From: Mycobacterium arosiense ATCC BAA-1401 = DSM 45069
GTDB taxonomy: Bacteria; Actinomycetota; Actinomycetes; Mycobacteriales; Mycobacteriaceae
Reading direction: 5' to 3'
DNA length: 45,422 nt
NCBI RefSeq assembly: GCF_002086125.1
Contig: NZ_MVHG01000034.1
Location: 1-45,422 of the forward strand
The translations under genes were made by a program, and so were the position numbers. Positions 32,910 through 40,780 of this stretch are shown here, one piece after another. Position 1 is the stretch's first letter. Every line of letters begins with the position of its first letter. The notes under the pieces were generated by a model. That model saw only the letters and a program-made list of their open reading frames with translations, had not been told where the DNA came from and did no database searches.

Positions 32910-33848
32910 ATGAGTAACCCGGATCACAGGTCGGCGCCGGTGCGCACTCAGGCGAGGCGGAACGCCGAGCAAGCCCGCGAGGCCATGGAAGAACGACGCA
33001 GCAAGCAAAGCGGTGGGGTGACCGGCTGGGTAGCCGAGCGCGCGGCGAGATGGGATCTCTCCGGTCAGGACGAGACCGCTCTGCAGCGCCAGAAATACTT
33101 GTGGAACGTGCTGGTGGACTACTGGTTTCGCATGGAGATCGACGGCTGGGAGAACATTCCCGAATCGCCACCGGCGCTGCTGGTGGGGATTCACTCCGGG
33201 GCGCCGTTCGTGTGGGACGCGTGGACCGTCGGTCTGCAATGGTGGCGGCGGTTCGGACAGGAACGCCCCCTGCACGGGACCGCTCACGACGCGTTGATGG
33301 CAATTCCATTGTTCGGGCGCTACTTCCGGTCGATGGGCGTGCTGCCGGCCGCGCCCGACGCGATCGCCACCGCGCTGGCGGAGGGCCGTGACGTGGCGTT
33401 GTGGCCCGGCGGGGAAGTGGACTCGCTGCGCCCATGGACCGAGCGCGACCAGGCCAACCTGGCAGGGCGGACCGGCTTCGTCAAGATGGCGATCCGGGCC
33501 GGCGTGCCGATCGTTCCCATCGCCACCGTCGGCGGGGCCGACGCGATGCCGGTGCTGATCCGTGGCGACCGGTTGTCGAAAACCTTGCGCCTGGACCGGA
33601 TCTTGCGGCTCAAGGTGTTTCCGTTGGCCGTCTCGTTGCCGTGGGGTATCGCGCCGGCGGCGCTGCCGCAGCTGCCCCTGCCGGCCAAGATCCGCACCCG
33701 GTTCATGCCCCCGGTGAAACTCGACAACGATCCCGCGCGGGCCGACGACGACCGGTACGTCGACCGCAAATACCATGAGGTGCAAGACGCCATCCAGGAA
33801 GGGATGAATGCGCTGGCGCGCAAGCGCGCATTCCCCCTGTTCGGCTGA
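32910..33848 (+). CDS. Lysophospholipid/diacylglycerol acyltransferase-like protein
   Basis: A 312-residue LPLAT-superfamily protein. After an Arg-rich N-terminal 45 residues, the acceptor-site motif is GIHSGAPFVWDAW (His95, Asp103), followed by HGTAHDALMAIPLFGRYFRS and the substrate-binding VALWPGGEVDSLRP and VPIVPIATVGG. The spacing differs from a plain HX4D, which places it near the MGAT/DGAT-like branch. It may acylate a glycerolipid or a mycobacterial glycolipid. The start is uncertain between ATG 32910 and ATG 32892; neither has a strong ribosome site. It lies just after a terminator, so it needs its own promoter. Confidence 0.78.
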   Translation: MSNPDHRSAPVRTQARRNAEQAREAMEERRSKQSGGVTGWVAERAARWDLSGQDETALQRQKYLWNVLVDYWFRMEIDGWENIPESPPALLVGIHSGAPFVWDAWTVGLQWWRRFGQERPLHGTAHDALMAIPLFGRYFRSMGVLPAAPDAIATALAEGRDVALWPGGEVDSLRPWTERDQANLAGRTGFVKMAIRAGVPIVPIATVGGADAMPVLIRGDRLSKTLRLDRILRLKVFPLAVSLPWGIAPAALPQLPLPAKIRTRFMPPVKLDNDPARADDDRYVDRKYHEVQDAIQEGMNALARKRAFPLFG

Positions 33849-33866
33849 CAAGCCAAAAGGCTTGTC
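33847..33866 (+). terminator. Hairpin overlapping the acyltransferase stop codon
   Basis: GACAAGCC-AAAA-GGCTTGTC is a perfect 8-bp stem with a four-base loop, starting inside the TGA stop. There is no U-run after it, so it may be a weak terminator or an mRNA-end stabiliser. Confidence 0.45.
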
Positions 33867-33930
33867 GCGCACGCTGTTTGGGCCATCGTGGTCGGCACTC
33901 CCGGTCGGGGTGGTCAGGTGAAGACCGGCG

Positions 33931-34623
33931 TCAGCGGGCGTCCGCGACGATCCATTCGGGTTGCGGCGGCGTCGCCGCCCGGTAGCCGACTCCCCGGACG
34001 GTGTCGACCAGGAATTGGTGCCGGGCGCCGAGCTTGGCCCGCAGCCGCCGGATGTGCACGTCGACGGTGCGCACCTTGCCGGTGCTGTCATAGCCCCACA
34101 CCTCATGCATCAGACGGGTCCGGGTGAACGCCCGACCGGCATGCTGCACAAGGAAATTCAACAATTTGAATTCGGTGAGGGTCAGGCACAGGTCGCGGCC
34201 GTCCAGGGCCGCGCTGAAACTGGCCGGATGCAGAACAAGGTCGCCGAATTTCAGCGTGCCCTCGACCAGGCTGCGCCGGCGCCCGATCGCCAGCCGCAGC
34301 CGCGCCTGCAGCTCTTCGGCACCGGTGCCGGGCAGTAGCACGTCGTCGAAATGGCAGTCAACGTCCACCGCCGCGCAGTCCGCCGGTGCCACCAGGGCCA
34401 CCACCGCGGTGGCGGGGTTGTCGGTCGTCAGGCGCCGGGTGACCGCCTGAGCCAACGCCACGTTGCTGCGCGCATCGATGATCGCGACGTCGGCCGTGGA
34501 GTAATGCCCGTCGGTGTCGGAAGTCAGGGTGATGCGGCGAATCGGTTCGGCGAACGTGGCCAAATCCGGCAGGGCCGAATCGAAATCGTCTTCGTCGGTG
34601 AGCACCACCACGTCCAACGACAT
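33931..34623 (-). CDS. GlnR-like orphan response regulator (OmpR-type winged helix)
   Basis: A 230-residue regulator, counterpart of Rv2884. The N-terminal domain is receiver-like and resembles GlnR: ADVAIIDARSNVALAQAVTR with Asp50, and FDDVLLPGTGAEELQARLRL. The C-terminal OmpR winged helix has LTLTEFKLLNFLVQHAGRAF, the recognition region WGYDSTGKVRTVDVHIRRLR and the wing DTVRGVGYRAA. There is no histidine kinase nearby, and the acidic pocket is reduced, so it may act without phosphorylation, as GlnR does. ATG 34623 has GAGG seven bases upstream; a TTG at 34638 is less likely. Confidence 0.85.
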   Translation of the reverse strand: MSLDVVVLTDEDDFDSALPDLATFAEPIRRITLTSDTDGHYSTADVAIIDARSNVALAQAVTRRLTTDNPATAVVALVAPADCAAVDVDCHFDDVLLPGTGAEELQARLRLAIGRRRSLVEGTLKFGDLVLHPASFSAALDGRDLCLTLTEFKLLNFLVQHAGRAFTRTRLMHEVWGYDSTGKVRTVDVHIRRLRAKLGARHQFLVDTVRGVGYRAATPPQPEWIVADAR

Positions 34624-34697
34624 CTCCAAACCTCGCAACGTCCCGGCTTCCCCGGTCCGTAAGCACCTCTGCGGAGATGCCTTAGCGCTACGCCTGG

Positions 34698-34703
34698 ATA
34701 CCC
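34698..34703 (-). promoter_or_regulatory. Possible GGGTAT element upstream of the GlnR-like gene
   Basis: GGGTAT on the minus strand matches the SigF -10, but no GTTT-like box stands at 15-17 bases; the nearest TTTG is 18 bases away. Weak candidate only. Confidence 0.2.
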
Positions 34704-34813
34704 GTCCCGGGCGGAACTATGCAAAGCTATGCAACTCGGTCGTCGGCCGATCCGGAAAGAAAGACGATGGGCCCGACCCGTTTTCACGGATCACGCCCAT
34801 CGTTGACAGCCTG

Positions 34814-35053
34814 TTACTGGTTGTCTTTCTGGCGCTCCTCGGCCGCTTTGGCGCCACCGCGCGCGGCGTCCGCCTCGGCTTCCTTCTTGGCCGCATCGCG
34901 CTGCGCGTCGGCCTTGTCCTGCTGGGCCTGACCCTCGCGGGTGAGGTCGTCACGGCCGGCGACCGCGCCCACGGCCTCCTTGGCCTTTCCTTTGACGTCC
35001 TCGACGACGCCCTTGACAGCTTCGGCAGGTCCCGACTTGTTTTCTTCAGCCAT
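34814..35053 (-). CDS. CsbD-like stress protein
   Basis: A 79-residue CsbD-family protein: MAEENKSGPAEAVKGVVEDV, KGKAKEAVGAVAGRDDLTRE, then a Lys/Ala/Glu-rich amphipathic helix (AQQDKADAQRDAAKKEAEAD). CsbD proteins are small, hydrophilic general-stress products, controlled by SigB in Bacillus; the molecular role is unknown. AGGAGG stands before ATG 35053. The promoter at 35101-35077 matches SigF well. Neighbours are a GlnR-like regulator and, divergently, pyrH. The 34624-34813 gap between the two minus-strand genes shows no other gene. Confidence 0.9.
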   Translation of the reverse strand: MAEENKSGPAEAVKGVVEDVKGKAKEAVGAVAGRDDLTREGQAQQDKADAQRDAAKKEAEADAARGGAKAAEERQKDNQ

Positions 35054-35076
35054 GGAAAGTTTCCTCCTCGTTGGCG

Positions 35077-35101
35077 TACCCTGAGCGATTGACGCTCAAC
35101 G
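35077..35101 (-). promoter_or_regulatory. SigF-like promoter for csbD
   Basis: On the minus strand GTTG (35101-35098), 15 bases, GGGTAC (35082-35077), ending 23 bases before the csbD start. This is the best SigF match in the window. Confidence 0.6.
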
Positions 35102-35283
35102 GCGATCGCGAGCGATCGACCCGGTCATACGGCGAGGCTGGCCCTCGTTGCTTAAGACCGCATCATTCTGCCGCGTTGTTGCGGATTCCCATGCCGTGCA
35201 TCGCTCAAACGCGACGCAACGAGCCCATGGGCGCCGGTGGATTCCGGTACCGAGAGACTCGAAACCGGTCCGGCACGCCAACT

Positions 35284-35394
35284 ATGCGCATAATGCACCC
35301 CGCCGACGTCGCATTGTGCTGCGATGAGGCAGGATGTGAAATGCCGTTCCGGATGGAGATCGCCCGGGATGGCACTCTCATGCGAGGAGTCTGA
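35284..35394 (+). CDS. Possible 36-aa Cys-containing ORF coupled to pyrH
   Basis: ATG 35284 (or ATG 35293) reads [20 protein letters not shown] then [16 protein letters not shown], and its TGA (35392-35394) overlaps the pyrH ATG as TGATG. The Cys-Cys-x4-Cys cluster and smooth composition suggest it could be real, but a -10-like CATAAT (35289-35294) lies inside its start and there is no ribosome site. An alternative is that this is simply the pyrH promoter. The 35102-35283 stretch between it and the csbD promoter shows no gene. Confidence 0.35.
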   Translation: MRIMHPADVALCCDEAGCEMPFRMEIARDGTLMRGV

Positions 35395-36224
35395 TGACGG
35401 AGTCCAGGGAGCCCCAAGTCGCCGGCTCGGTGCCTCCACGGCGGGAGCCGACAACCGCCAGCAACGGCAGGAAGTCTGCGCCGGACAACGGGTTGGCCGC
35501 TGGCCAGTCGCCGAGCCGGGCAAGGTATTCGCGGGTGCTGCTCAAGCTCGGCGGCGAAATGTTCGGCGGCGGCCAAGTCGGCCTGGATCCCGACGTCGTC
35601 GCGCTGGTGGCGCAGCAGATCGCCGAGGTGGTCCGCGGCGGTGTCCAGGTGGCCGTCGTGATCGGCGGCGGCAACTTCTTCCGGGGCGCGCAGCTCCAGC
35701 AGCGCGGCATGGAGCGCACCCGTTCGGACTACATGGGCATGCTGGGCACCGTCATGAACAGCCTCGCGCTGCAGGACTTTTTGGAAAAGGAAGGCATCGT
35801 CACCCGCGTCCAGACCGCGATCACCATGGGCCAAGTCGCCGAGCCCTACCTGCCGTTGCGTGCCGTGCGTCACCTGGAGAAGGGGCGAGTGGTGATCTTC
35901 GGTGCCGGCATGGGACTGCCGTACTTCTCCACCGACACCACCGCCGCGCAGCGAGCACTTGAGATCGGCGCCGAGGTGGTCCTGATGGCCAAGGCCGTCG
36001 ACGGGGTGTTCTCCGCGGACCCGCGGCGGCACCCCGACGCCGAATTGATCACCGCGATCAGCCACCGTGAGGTCATCGACCGCGGGCTGCGAGTGGCCGA
36101 TGCCACCGCCTTCAGCCTGTGCATGGACAATGGCATGCCGATCCTGGTGTTCAACCTGCTGACCAATGGCAATATCGCCCGGGCGGTCGCCGGTGAGAAG
36201 ATCGGGACGCTGGTCACCACCTAG
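35394..36224 (+). CDS. pyrH: Uridylate kinase (UMP kinase)
   Basis: PyrH phosphorylates UMP to UDP with ATP in pyrimidine nucleotide synthesis. The 276-residue amino acid kinase-fold enzyme has [40 protein letters not shown], the UMP-binding [20 protein letters not shown] and [20 protein letters not shown]. The first 45 residues are a polar, disordered-looking extension that varies among mycobacteria. The ATG overlaps the stop of a short upstream ORF. The next gene is frr, separated by a hairpin and a strong ribosome site. Counterpart of Rv2883c. Confidence 0.96.
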   Translation: MTESREPQVAGSVPPRREPTTASNGRKSAPDNGLAAGQSPSRARYSRVLLKLGGEMFGGGQVGLDPDVVALVAQQIAEVVRGGVQVAVVIGGGNFFRGAQLQQRGMERTRSDYMGMLGTVMNSLALQDFLEKEGIVTRVQTAITMGQVAEPYLPLRAVRHLEKGRVVIFGAGMGLPYFSTDTTAAQRALEIGAEVVLMAKAVDGVFSADPRRHPDAELITAISHREVIDRGLRVADATAFSLCMDNGMPILVFNLLTNGNIARAVAGEKIGTLVTT

Positions 36225-36243
36225 AACCGAAGACGCGATGACT

Positions 36244-36269
36244 TGCGCTTGCGAGGATCCGCAAGCGCA
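36244..36269 (+). promoter_or_regulatory. Perfect 10-bp hairpin between pyrH and frr
   Basis: TGCGCTTGCG-AGGATC-CGCAAGCGCA is a perfect stem-loop. It ends just before the frr ribosome site GAGGAGGAG and has no U-tract, so it may tune translation or mRNA processing instead of terminating. Confidence 0.6.
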
Positions 36270-36289
36270 GCTGAGGAGGAGCGGCGCAC

Positions 36290-36847
36290 ATGATTGACGA
36301 GGCTCTCTTCGACGCGGAAGAGAAAATGGAAAAGGCCGTAGCGGTCGCCCGCGACGACTTGTCGACCATCCGAACCGGGCGCGCCAACCCGGGCATGTTC
36401 TCGCGGATCGTGATCGACTACTACGGCGCGGCGACGCCCATCACCCAGCTGGCCAGCATCAACGTCCCCGAGGCGCGCCTGGTCGTCATCAAGCCCTACG
36501 AGGCCAGCCAGGTGGGCGCGATCGAGACGGCGATCCGCAACTCCGACCTGGGCGTCAACCCCACCAACGATGGCACCCTGATCCGGGTGGCGGTGCCCCA
36601 GCTCACCGAGGAACGCCGCCGCGAGCTGGTCAAACAGGCCAAGGGCAAGGGCGAGGACGCCAAGGTCTCGGTGCGCAACATCCGTCGCAAGGCGATGGAG
36701 GAGCTGCACCGCATCCGCAAGGACGGCGAGGCCGGCGAGGACGAGGTCGGCCGGGCCGAAAAGGACCTGGACAAGACCACCCACCAGTACATCACCCAGA
36801 TCGAAGAGCTGGTCAAGCACAAAGAAGGCGAACTGCTGGAGGTCTAG
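36290..36847 (+). CDS. frr: Ribosome recycling factor
   Basis: RRF with EF-G splits the post-termination ribosome. The 185-residue protein shows the three-helix-bundle signatures [40 protein letters not shown], the beta-domain [20 protein letters not shown] and [20 protein letters not shown]. It starts at ATG 36290 behind the strong site GAGGAGGAG. Twenty-seven bases separate it from cdsA. Essential and always placed after pyrH in this phylum. Confidence 0.97.
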   Translation: MIDEALFDAEEKMEKAVAVARDDLSTIRTGRANPGMFSRIVIDYYGAATPITQLASINVPEARLVVIKPYEASQVGAIETAIRNSDLGVNPTNDGTLIRVAVPQLTEERRRELVKQAKGKGEDAKVSVRNIRRKAMEELHRIRKDGEAGEDEVGRAEKDLDKTTHQYITQIEELVKHKEGELLEV

Positions 36848-36874
36848 CGACCGCTAGCAGCTGAATCCAGGCCA

Positions 36875-37804
36875 GTGGCTAACCCAGAACCCGGCGCAGG
36901 CAACCCGCCCGACCATCCGGCGCGCGCCGCCAAGAAGACGAGCGCGCCGTCGGCCAAGAAGGCGTCGCGGGCCGGACGCGACCTGCGCGCCGCCATCGCG
37001 GTGGGGGCCGGCATCGGCGGCGTGCTGATCGTCACGCTGGTGTTCGCGCCGCGCTTCTGGGTTCCGATCGTCGCGCTCGCCATCATGGTCGCCACCCACG
37101 AAGTGGTGCGGCGACTGCGCGAGGCCGGCTATGTCATCCCCGTCATCCCGCTGCTGGCCGGGGGCCAGCTCACCGTCTGGCTGACCTGGCCGTTCCACGC
37201 CGCGGGCGCCCTGGCCGGTTTCGGCGTCACCGTGGTGGTCTGCAACGTGTGGCGGCTGTTCATGCAGGACAACAGCAAAAGACCCGAACCGTTCGCCGGG
37301 TCGCCGTCGGCCAACTATCTCAGGGACGCCTCGGCGACCGTGTTCCTGGCCGCGTGGGTGCCGCTGTTCGCCTCCTTCGGCGTGCTGCTGGTCTACCCGC
37401 ACGACGGCGCCGGGCGGGTGTTCTGCCTGATGATCACCGTCGTCGCCTCCGACACCGGCGGGTATGCCGTGGGGGCGCTGATCGGCAAGCACCCGATGGT
37501 GCCGGCGATCAGTCCCAAGAAGTCCTGGGAGGGATTCGTTGGCTCGTTGGTGTTCGGGATCACCGCGGCGACCCTGACCGCGACCTTCTTGGCCCACAAA
37601 CCGTGGTGGATCGGCGCGGTGCTGGGCGTCGTCCTGGTGCTGACCTGCACCCTTGGCGATTTGGTGGAATCCCAGGTCAAACGCGACCTGGGCATCAAAG
37701 ACATGGGCCGGCTGCTGCCCGGCCACGGCGGACTGATGGATCGGCTCGACGGCGTCCTGCCCTCGGCTGTCGCCGCCTGGACGGTGCTGACGCTCGTGCC
37801 CTAG
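36875..37804 (+). CDS. cdsA: Phosphatidate cytidylyltransferase
   Basis: CdsA makes CDP-diacylglycerol from phosphatidic acid and CTP, the precursor of cardiolipin, phosphatidylinositol and hence PIMs. The 309-residue membrane protein has a polar, basic N-terminus of about 45 residues, then about eight hydrophobic segments (for example [48 protein letters not shown]). The C-terminal CdsA signature is [19 protein letters not shown] followed by LMDRLDG, which carries the metal-binding Asp residues. The start is GTG 36875, 27 bases after frr. Counterpart of Rv2881c. Confidence 0.95.
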   Translation: MANPEPGAGNPPDHPARAAKKTSAPSAKKASRAGRDLRAAIAVGAGIGGVLIVTLVFAPRFWVPIVALAIMVATHEVVRRLREAGYVIPVIPLLAGGQLTVWLTWPFHAAGALAGFGVTVVVCNVWRLFMQDNSKRPEPFAGSPSANYLRDASATVFLAAWVPLFASFGVLLVYPHDGAGRVFCLMITVVASDTGGYAVGALIGKHPMVPAISPKKSWEGFVGSLVFGITAATLTATFLAHKPWWIGAVLGVVLVLTCTLGDLVESQVKRDLGIKDMGRLLPGHGGLMDRLDGVLPSAVAAWTVLTLVP

Positions 37805-37838
37805 GCCGGTCCGGAGTTCAGGCAATACTGGACAGGTC

Positions 37839-38951
37839 ATGGTTGCACAACTGATTTTCTCCGAGCCGCGTCCCGGCAGGCCGCCGCGGCACCTGGCCGA
37901 CCTCGACGAGGACGGTCGCGCGGCCGCCGTCACCGAGCTGGGCCTGCCGACGTTTAGGGCCAAGCAGCTGGCGCATCAGTACTACGCGCGGCTGATCGCC
38001 GACCCGCGGCAGATGACCGACCTTCCGGCGGGATTGCGCGACGCCATCGGCGAGACGATGTTCCCGATCCTGCTCACCGCGGCCTCCGAGGTGACCTGTG
38101 ATGCGGGCCAGACGCGAAAGACGTTGTGGCGGGCCCTCGATGGGGTCACGGTCGAGTCGGTGCTGATGCGTTATCCGCAACGCAACACGGTGTGCATTTC
38201 GTCGCAGGCCGGCTGCGGCATGGCGTGTCCGTTCTGCGCGACCGGTCAGGGCGGGCTGAGCCGCAACCTGTCGACGGCGGAGATCCTCGAGCAGGTGCGC
38301 GCCGGCGCCGCGGCCCTGCGCGACGACTTCGGGGACCGACTGTCCAACGTGGTGTTCATGGGCATGGGGGAGCCGCTGGCCAATTACGCCCGCGTGGTGG
38401 CCGCGGTGCGGCGCATCACCGCGGCGCCGCCCCGCGGGTTCGGCATCTCGGCCCGTTCGGTGACGGTGTCGACGGTGGGGCTGGCCCCCGCCATCCGCAA
38501 GCTCGCCGACGAACGGCTCGGGGTGACGCTGGCGTTGTCGCTGCACGCGCCCGACGACGAACTGCGCGACACCCTGGTGCCGGTGAACAACCGGTGGAAG
38601 ATCACCGAGGCCCTCGACGCCGCGCGGTATTACGCCGATGTCACCGGCAGGCGGGTGTCGGTGGAGTACGCGCTGATCCGCGACGTCAACGACGAGCCGT
38701 GGCGCGCGGACCTTTTGGGGCAGCGGCTGCATCGCGTGCTCGGGCCGCTGGTGCACGTGAACCTGATTCCGCTCAACCCGACCCCGGGAAGTGAGTGGGA
38801 CGCCAGCCCCAAGGCGGTCGAGCGGGAGTTCGTCCGGCACGTCCGCGCCAAAGGGGTGTCGTGCACGGTCCGCGACACCCGCGGCCGCGAGATCAGTGCC
38901 GCGTGTGGACAGCTGGCCGCCGAAGGCGGGCAGCACGCGGCCGGTGGGTGA
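37839..38951 (+). CDS. rlmN: 23S rRNA (adenine-2503-C2)-methyltransferase RlmN
   Basis: A radical SAM enzyme that methylates C2 of A2503 in 23S rRNA and A37 in some tRNAs. The 370-residue protein has the cluster motif Cys126-x3-Cys130-x2-Cys133 in [19 protein letters not shown], the [10 protein letters not shown] loop, [20 protein letters not shown] and a C-terminal Cys in [20 protein letters not shown] needed for the methyl-carrier mechanism. All required cysteines are present. ATG 37839 is close behind a TACTGG box and may be leaderless. Counterpart of Rv2880c. Confidence 0.96.
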   Translation: MVAQLIFSEPRPGRPPRHLADLDEDGRAAAVTELGLPTFRAKQLAHQYYARLIADPRQMTDLPAGLRDAIGETMFPILLTAASEVTCDAGQTRKTLWRALDGVTVESVLMRYPQRNTVCISSQAGCGMACPFCATGQGGLSRNLSTAEILEQVRAGAAALRDDFGDRLSNVVFMGMGEPLANYARVVAAVRRITAAPPRGFGISARSVTVSTVGLAPAIRKLADERLGVTLALSLHAPDDELRDTLVPVNNRWKITEALDAARYYADVTGRRVSVEYALIRDVNDEPWRADLLGQRLHRVLGPLVHVNLIPLNPTPGSEWDASPKAVEREFVRHVRAKGVSCTVRDTRGREISAACGQLAAEGGQHAAGG

Positions 38952-39009
38952 ACCTGCGGGGCAACGCGCACGTCTTAACGGCATAACTTCAGCAACCCGG
39001 GGGTGCGCC

Positions 39010-39516
39010 GTGATCCGCTTGTTCTCTCCGCTCAGGTCGTGTGTCGCGGCCGGCATCGCCGCCGCACTGATACTGGTACTCGGTGGCGCGCCACGCGCCG
39101 CCGCCGCCGATGACCGGCTCCAGTTCAGCGGCACGACCCTAAGCGGCGCGCCGTTCAATGGCGCCAGCTTGCAGGGCAAGCCTGCGGTGCTGTGGTTCTG
39201 GGCGCCGTTCTGCCCGTTCTGCAACGCCGAGGCGCCCGGGGTCAGCCAGGTGGCGGCCGCCAATCCCGGCGTCACCTTCGTCGGCGTCGCGGGCCACTCC
39301 GATGTCGGCGCGGAACAGAACTTCGTCTCCAAGTACGGGCTGGGATTCACCAACCTCAACGACGCCGACGGCTCCATCTGGGCCCGTTACAACGTCCCCT
39401 GGCAGCCGGCCTACGTGTTCTATCGCGCGGACGGCAGCTCGACGTTCGTCAACAACCCGACCTCGGCGATGTCCCAACAGGAGCTCGCCGACCGGGTCGC
39501 AGCCCTGAGGTCCTGA
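39010..39516 (+). CDS. mpt53: Secreted thioredoxin-like protein (MPT53-like)
   Basis: A 168-residue exported thioredoxin-fold oxidoreductase, counterpart of MPT53 (Rv2878c), which oxidises or isomerises disulfides in secreted proteins. From GTG 39010 it has a signal peptide (CVAAGIAAALILVLGGAP, AAAADD), then the active site Cys68-Pro-Phe-Cys71 in LWFWAPFCPFCNAEAPG, and the thioredoxin cis-Pro loop PWQPAYVFYRADG. The gene ends four bases before the CcdA-like gene, its likely membrane electron partner. The 38952-39009 gap shows no further signal. Confidence 0.92.
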   Translation: MIRLFSPLRSCVAAGIAAALILVLGGAPRAAAADDRLQFSGTTLSGAPFNGASLQGKPAVLWFWAPFCPFCNAEAPGVSQVAAANPGVTFVGVAGHSDVGAEQNFVSKYGLGFTNLNDADGSIWARYNVPWQPAYVFYRADGSSTFVNNPTSAMSQQELADRVAALRS

Positions 39517-39520
39517 CTCG

Positions 39521-40378
39521 GTGAACCAGGGTCTGGTCGGCCTGGCCTTTGCCGCCGGACTGGTGGCCGCGCTGAACCCCTGTGGGTTTGCCATGCTGCC
39601 CGCCTACCTGCTGCTGGTGGTGCGCGGCCAGGGTCCGGGGGAGTCGTCGGGTGTGGTCGCCGCCGGCCGTGCGCTGGCGGCCACCGCGGGGATGGCGCTG
39701 GGCTTTTTGACGGTGTTCGGCGTATTCGGCGCCCTGACCGTCTCGGCGGCGACGACCGTGCAGCGGTTCCTGCCGTACGCCACGGTGGGCGTGGGGGTGG
39801 TACTGATCGGGCTCGGGGCGTGGCTGCTGTCAGGCCGGGAGCTGACGGCGCTGACCCCGCGACCGCTGGGCCCGCGGTGGGCCCCCACCGCCCGCCTGGG
39901 CTCCATGTACGGCTACGGCGTCAGCTACGCGATCGCCTCGCTGTCGTGCACGATCGGGCCGTTTCTGGCCGTCACCGCCGCCGGCCTGCGCGGGGGATCG
40001 GTCGTCACCGCCGTGGCGATCTACCTCGCCTACAGCGCGGGCCTGACCCTGGTCGTCGGGGTGCTGGCCGTCGCCGCGGCCACGGCGACCACGGCTCTGG
40101 TGGAACGGCTGCGCCGGATCCTGCCGTTCGTCAACCGGATCGGTGGCGCGCTGCTGGTCCTGGTCGGGCTGTACGTGGCCTATTACGGCGGCTACGAGGT
40201 GCGGCTGTTCGGTGCCGACGGCAGCCCGCGCGACGCGGTGATCACCGCGGCCGGGCGGCTGCAGGGCGCGCTGGCCGGCTGGGTGCACCAGCACGGGATG
40301 TGGCCGTGGGCGCTCGCCGGGCTCGCGCTGACGGTCGTGGTGATCGGCGGCGCCCGGCATCGCCGGGCGCGGCGCTAG
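39521..40378 (+). CDS. CcdA/DsbD-type membrane thiol-disulfide transporter
   Basis: A 285-residue membrane protein, counterpart of Rv2877c. It has about seven hydrophobic segments and the two redox cysteines of the CcdA family: Cys21 in AALNPCGFAMLPAYLLLV and Cys144 in IASLSCTIGPFLAVTAAG. Such proteins move electrons from cytoplasmic thioredoxin to exported thiol enzymes; the obvious client is the MPT53-like protein encoded just upstream. The start is GTG 39521. The final segment ends in basic residues (ARHRRARR), placing the C-terminus in the cytoplasm. Confidence 0.88.
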   Translation: MNQGLVGLAFAAGLVAALNPCGFAMLPAYLLLVVRGQGPGESSGVVAAGRALAATAGMALGFLTVFGVFGALTVSAATTVQRFLPYATVGVGVVLIGLGAWLLSGRELTALTPRPLGPRWAPTARLGSMYGYGVSYAIASLSCTIGPFLAVTAAGLRGGSVVTAVAIYLAYSAGLTLVVGVLAVAAATATTALVERLRRILPFVNRIGGALLVLVGLYVAYYGGYEVRLFGADGSPRDAVITAAGRLQGALAGWVHQHGMWPWALAGLALTVVVIGGARHRRARR

Positions 40379-40393
40379 GGCAAACGCGCGCGG

Positions 40394-40648
40394 CTACCTG
40401 ATCCAGCCGCGGCGGCGGCCCCACAGGTCGCGGATCAGCACCACCAGGATCAGCGCGGCAAACCCGATCAGGAACCAGTTCTCGATGTGGCCGACGTGGT
40501 TGCCGCGCAGCATCGCCAGCAGGAATCCGAAGCCGATCAGGCCGGTGATGTGCCAGGTCCGGTGATTGATCCTGCTCCAACCCCATGCTGCCGACGGCAC
40601 CTCGACGTCGTCCACGCCGGTGAAGCGCTCCACCTCGGTACTGGCCAC
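40394..40648 (-). CDS. DUF2631 small membrane protein
   Basis: An 84-residue protein starting at GTG 40648 behind AAGGGGA. It reads [40 protein letters not shown], then two membrane segments ([12 protein letters not shown] and [15 protein letters not shown]) and a basic end ([12 protein letters not shown]). Counterpart of Rv2876, a conserved mycobacterial membrane protein of unknown function. It is convergent with the CcdA-like gene. In M. tuberculosis the next genes are mpt70-dipZ-mpt83; here dxr follows directly. A longer minus-strand frame reaching 41863 is only a shadow of dxr. Confidence 0.82.
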   Translation of the reverse strand: MASTEVERFTGVDDVEVPSAAWGWSRINHRTWHITGLIGFGFLLAMLRGNHVGHIENWFLIGFAALILVVLIRDLWGRRRGWIR

Positions 40649-40768
40649 GGCGAATCCCCTTCGGATCGGATTGGCTTGTCGACCCAAATTCTGGCATACC
40701 CCCGCCGGGCTCGACGGCCGCGGCCCGGCAGATGGCCGCGGGTCGGCGCCGGCGGCGCGATGAAGCGG

Positions 40769-40780
40769 CACAATGAATGA
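40769..40780 (+). promoter_or_regulatory. Candidate -10 for leaderless dxr mRNA
   Basis: CACAAT (40769-40774), in GGCACAAT as before rpsP and rplS, is six bases before GTG 40781. This is leaderless spacing. Confidence 0.4.

Noticed and set aside
35071..35283. Longer 107-codon frame upstream of pyrH
   Set aside because: Its first half overlaps the csbD promoter and start region and is Arg/Ser-rich without pattern; only the last 36 codons look possible.
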